Shown here: one piece after another, positions 61,511 to 64,000 of the stretch
Position numbering within the stretch: the first letter of the stretch is position 1
Layout of the letters: each line of letters begins with the position of its first letter
Assembly (NCBI RefSeq): GCF_010882175.1
Contig: NZ_WKLH01000002.1
Coordinates: 1,488,001 to 1,552,000, forward strand
Direction of reading: 5' to 3'
DNA from: Mangrovibacterium lignilyticum
GTDB taxonomy: Bacteria; Bacteroidota; Bacteroidia; Bacteroidales; Prolixibacteraceae
DNA length: 64,000 nucleotides
Translations under genes and position numbers: made by a program
Notes under the pieces: generated by a model
Database searches by the model: none
Told to the model about the DNA's origin: nothing
What the model saw: only the letters and a program-made list of their open reading frames with translations

Positions 61511-63133
61511 ATGACTCAAGAAAAATCCAATCCTGATCAGTCCCTAAACAGGAGAAATTTTATCAAAACCAGTGCTATTGTCTCAAGCGGGTTGCTACTG
61601 TCCGGCTCTTCCGTTTTCGCTGGAAATCCGACGAAGCAAGAAAGCATTGTACAAACCAAATACGGCAAAGTGAGAGGAAGTTTTTCCGGTGGCATTCACA
61701 CATTTAAAGGTATCCGCTACGGCGCAGATACTTCCAACCGACGATTTCAACCACCACTGCCGCCCGACAACTGGAACGGAATTGCCGATGCAACCGAATA
61801 CGGAGCCAACGCTCCCCAGGGAAATGGTGAGAACACAAGCGAAGACTGCCTGTTTCTGAATGTTTGGACACCGGCCCTTGACGATGCAAAAAAGCGCCCG
61901 GTATTGTTCTACATTCATGGTGGTGCTTTCAGTAATGGCTCAGGTTCCGATCCGTTAACGGATGGTACCAATTTGTGTCAAAAAGGTGATGTGGTGGTTG
62001 TATCGATCAATCACCGGCTAAATGCTTTTGGTTACTTATACCTTGGCATGATGGGTGATGAAAAATACGCATCGTCTGGCAATGTCGGTCAGCTGGATAT
62101 CATTTTAGCGTTGAAATGGGTTCAGGATCATGCTGAAGCGTTTGGCGGCGATCCGGGAAATGTCACCGTATTCGGGCAATCAGGAGGAGGCGCCAAAATT
62201 GCCACCTTGATGGCAATGCCGTCAGCCAAAGGTTTATTTCACCGGGCATGGACCATGAGTGGCCAACAAGTTGTAGCAGCGGGACCGAGAGCCGCAACAC
62301 AACGCGCCGGACTTCTTCTTGAAACTCTTGGCCTAAAACCTAACGAATTGGAAAACCTGCAAAATGCACCGATGAACGATATTTTGGCCGCAACCAAAGT
62401 CCGTGATTTTTCGAGAGTCGAAAATAAAAGCCTTCATTTTTGCCCGGTACTAGATCACACCGCTCTTCCTTGCCACCCGTTTTACCCGGTGGCCGCGACT
62501 CAATCGGCAGAAATCCCAATGGTTATTGGCAACACCAAAGATGAAACCCGCGCTTTTTTAGGACGGATACCCGGCGTACACGAGCTGAGCTGGGAACAAC
62601 TTCCACAACTCATTCTTGAGAATCAATTTGTCGATATCCGACCCGACGTTGTCATTGAAGGCTATCGAAAAATGTATCCCGAATACACGGCTACAGAGGT
62701 TTTCTTTGCCGCAACCACTGCGGGCCGATCCTGGCGAGGTGCAGTCATTGAGGCTGAAGAACGCTCCAAACAAAACGGAGCCGCAACATGGGTGTACCAA
62801 CTAAACTGGCAATCCCCTGTCAATGGCGGAAAACTGGGTGCTTGCCATGCCATGGATATTCCACTGGTGTTCAACAACACCGCTGTCGAAGTATCGCCCA
62901 GCGGAAACGGACAATCAGCTCAAAATATGGCCAATGTTATGAGTGAAACATTACTGGCTTTTGCCAGAACCGGAAATCCGGGTCATAATAAACTGACAGC
63001 ATGGCCTCCATTTAGTCTTCCGACACGAGAAACCATGTTATTTGATGAGGTTTCGCGCATGGACAATGACCCAAGAGGCGGGGAACGAAAACTTTACGGA
63101 CAGGTTCCATTTCTTCAACGAGGTACTTATTAA
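61511..63133 (+). CDS. Type-B carboxylesterase, Tat-exported
   Basis: A 540-residue alpha/beta hydrolase of the carboxylesterase/para-nitrobenzyl esterase family. The N-terminus carries a twin-arginine signal (LNRRNFIKTSAIVSSGLLLSG, cut after VFAG). Visible are GGIHTFKGIRYG, EDCLFLNVWTP, oxyanion FYIHGGAF (136-139), nucleophile Ser224 in VFGQSGGGAKI, an acidic residue in NTKDETRAF and a catalytic His in GACHAMDIPLVF. Likely targets are acyl or aromatic esters, perhaps on plant polysaccharides given the sugar operons nearby; that is inference. It stands alone. Confidence 0.93.
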   Translation: MTQEKSNPDQSLNRRNFIKTSAIVSSGLLLSGSSVFAGNPTKQESIVQTKYGKVRGSFSGGIHTFKGIRYGADTSNRRFQPPLPPDNWNGIADATEYGANAPQGNGENTSEDCLFLNVWTPALDDAKKRPVLFYIHGGAFSNGSGSDPLTDGTNLCQKGDVVVVSINHRLNAFGYLYLGMMGDEKYASSGNVGQLDIILALKWVQDHAEAFGGDPGNVTVFGQSGGGAKIATLMAMPSAKGLFHRAWTMSGQQVVAAGPRAATQRAGLLLETLGLKPNELENLQNAPMNDILAATKVRDFSRVENKSLHFCPVLDHTALPCHPFYPVAATQSAEIPMVIGNTKDETRAFLGRIPGVHELSWEQLPQLILENQFVDIRPDVVIEGYRKMYPEYTATEVFFAATTAGRSWRGAVIEAEERSKQNGAATWVYQLNWQSPVNGGKLGACHAMDIPLVFNNTAVEVSPSGNGQSAQNMANVMSETLLAFARTGNPGHNKLTAWPPFSLPTRETMLFDEVSRMDNDPRGGERKLYGQVPFLQRGTY

Positions 63134-63189
63134 ATGTTAACTGAAATGAATTCGTGAGCTGCAATTGAACTGTTTAAATTTTTTCATTG

Positions 63190-63197
63190 TAAATTTG
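63190..63197 (+). promoter_or_regulatory. -7 element of the 63273 gene
   Basis: TAAATTTG, a perfect TAnnTTTG, with TTG 22 nt upstream (63165-63167). Leader about 70 nt. Confidence 0.55.
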
Positions 63198-63272
63198 TGG
63201 CCGAAAACAGAGAACTGATTAATCAATTCTTTTGAATGATTGTTTCTATAATCTGAAAATTGCTGTTAGACA

Positions 63273-63671
63273 ATGTATATTTTAATCGGAATTTTAGTCG
63301 CTTTTGTTGCTGTAGTCGCTTTGATAACCTGGATAACTGATATTTTATCGAGTAAGAAGCAAGGTTTACCTCAAGAGGAAAAAGAGGTCGAAATCCCGAT
63401 GGATTGTTGCGGTGCACATGAAGTTTGCGAATTTGAAGAGATGCTTCAAAACCCGAACGAAATTGTTTATTTCGAAGACGAAGAACTGGATCGCTTTCGC
63501 GGCGTGCAATCCGAACAATACAACGATAATCAAATTGATGAATTTCGCGACGTTTTGTACACGTTGAAAGGTGACGAGGTCCGCATGTGGCTGCTCAGTA
63601 TCGAACGCCGTCAACTCCAGCTACCAAACATTCTACGTCAGGAAGCCTTGATGTTAATTGCTGATGCTTGA
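63273..63671 (+). CDS. Small membrane-anchored protein with a Cys-rich motif, unknown function
   Basis: A 132-residue protein. Residues 2-23 are a single membrane helix (YILIGILVAFVAVVALITWITDIL). A short linker leads to a CCGxHxxC motif (Cys45, Cys46, His49, Cys52) that could bind metal or heme. An acidic stretch follows (FEEMLQNPNEIVYFEDEELDRFRG), then a helical C-terminus (QIDEFRDVLYTLKGDEVRMWLLSIERRQLQLP). I do not recognise a named family. The 3' end overlaps the convergent TPR gene by 18 bases. Confidence 0.75.
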   Translation: MYILIGILVAFVAVVALITWITDILSSKKQGLPQEEKEVEIPMDCCGAHEVCEFEEMLQNPNEIVYFEDEELDRFRGVQSEQYNDNQIDEFRDVLYTLKGDEVRMWLLSIERRQLQLPNILRQEALMLIADA

Positions 63672-64000
63672 GTTACCGTCAAAAAAGAGCTCTTCTTTAA
63701 TTTTTTCAATCCGACTTAGGGCATAATCAATATTTCTCCCTTCTTCGCCAACTGCTTTAGCATATTCGCGGTAATAATGCAGGGCAACCATTTTATTCGC
63801 ATTGAACTCCTCGTAGGTAGAGGCTATTTCATACAACAACTCTTTTTTAGTGGGATCAATTTTCATGGCGTTCTGATAAGCTTCAATGGATTCTTCAAAC
63901 CGACGTTGCATGCCGTAAACCTGGCCCAGATGATGATACATCTCCGCCAGATAATCAGGCGTTGCCGTTTCAATAGCCAACTCCAGAAAGCCTGAACTTT
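63654..64000 (-). CDS. Tetratricopeptide-repeat protein, C-terminal part (5' end outside window)
   Basis: The frame stays open to the window edge, so the start is missing; a TTG at 63980 is not a credible start. The visible 115 residues hold at least two TPR units (AEMYHHLGQVYGMQRRFEESIEAYQNAMKIDP; KELLYEIASTYEEFNANKMVALHYYREYAKAV) and a short tail ending FFDGNSSISN. TPR arrays bind protein partners; nothing more specific can be said. Confidence 0.82.
   Translation of the reverse strand, partial: SSGFLELAIETATPDYLAEMYHHLGQVYGMQRRFEESIEAYQNAMKIDPTKKELLYEIASTYEEFNANKMVALHYYREYAKAVGEEGRNIDYALSRIEKIKEELFFDGNSSISN

Overview
This 64 kb window is chromosomal DNA that looks like a free-living, saccharolytic Bacteroidota (Bacteroidetes). 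The support is family-level: repeated TTG-N18-20-TAnnTTTG promoters typical of that phylum, few Shine-Dalgarno sequences, ComEC without a metallo-beta-lactamase domain, a Nudix-type arabinose regulator, and UxaE-type hexuronate genes. A member of Marinilabiliales/Prolixibacteraceae is my guess; the sequence alone does not prove it. No phage, insertion sequence, CRISPR array or rRNA was seen. The only RNA genes found are two tandem tRNA-Asp(GUC).

Layout. 1-19.8 kb is mostly housekeeping: the 3' part of pyruvate phosphate dikinase, an OsmC protein, ruvX-def, comEC, trkA-trkH, a YrdC/YciO protein, mnmD, two tandem FKBP isomerases (cytosolic and lipoprotein), a DUF3127 protein, an ECF sigma factor with a membrane partner and a divergent small membrane protein, a GH35 beta-galactosidase lipoprotein, an FG-GAP lipoprotein, tRNA-Asp x2 and a metallophosphoesterase. 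19.8-34.3 kb is sugar catabolism. It holds an L-arabinose operon (araR-araA-SSS symporter-araD-araB, minus strand), an MFS transporter, and a galactose group (galT-galK-MFS on the minus strand, a GntR regulator, divergent galM). An acyl-CoA synthetase and a HAD phosphatase follow.

37.4-51.9 kb is the most interesting part, a hexuronate island with three transcription units. The minus-strand kdgK-eda-MFS operon has its own TGCAATCGATTGCA operators. The minus-strand uxaE-uxaC operon diverges from a plus-strand operon: lacI-SDR-PfkB kinase-LarA-like protein-Gfo/Idh-pdxB-gnd. A pair of CGTGTnCGnACACG sites lies between the two. No mannonate dehydratase is present here. Instead a fructuronate-reductase-like SDR, a LarA-family 2-epimerase homologue, a sugar kinase and 6-phosphogluconate dehydrogenase sit together. 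I propose as a hypothesis a route fructuronate -> mannonate -> gluconate -> 6-phosphogluconate -> ribulose-5-phosphate.

52-64 kb holds a membrane protein/winged-helix regulator/creD module with two matching operators, a 22-bp tandem repeat, a bestrophin-like channel, an MFS protein, guaB, a DASS/SLC13 symporter, folE, a Tat-exported carboxylesterase, a small anchored protein and a TPR gene cut by the window end. Several start codons were moved from the longest ORF because promoter or terminator elements, or family alignment, exclude the longer form. The hexuronate LacI gene appears to start at an ATT codon.
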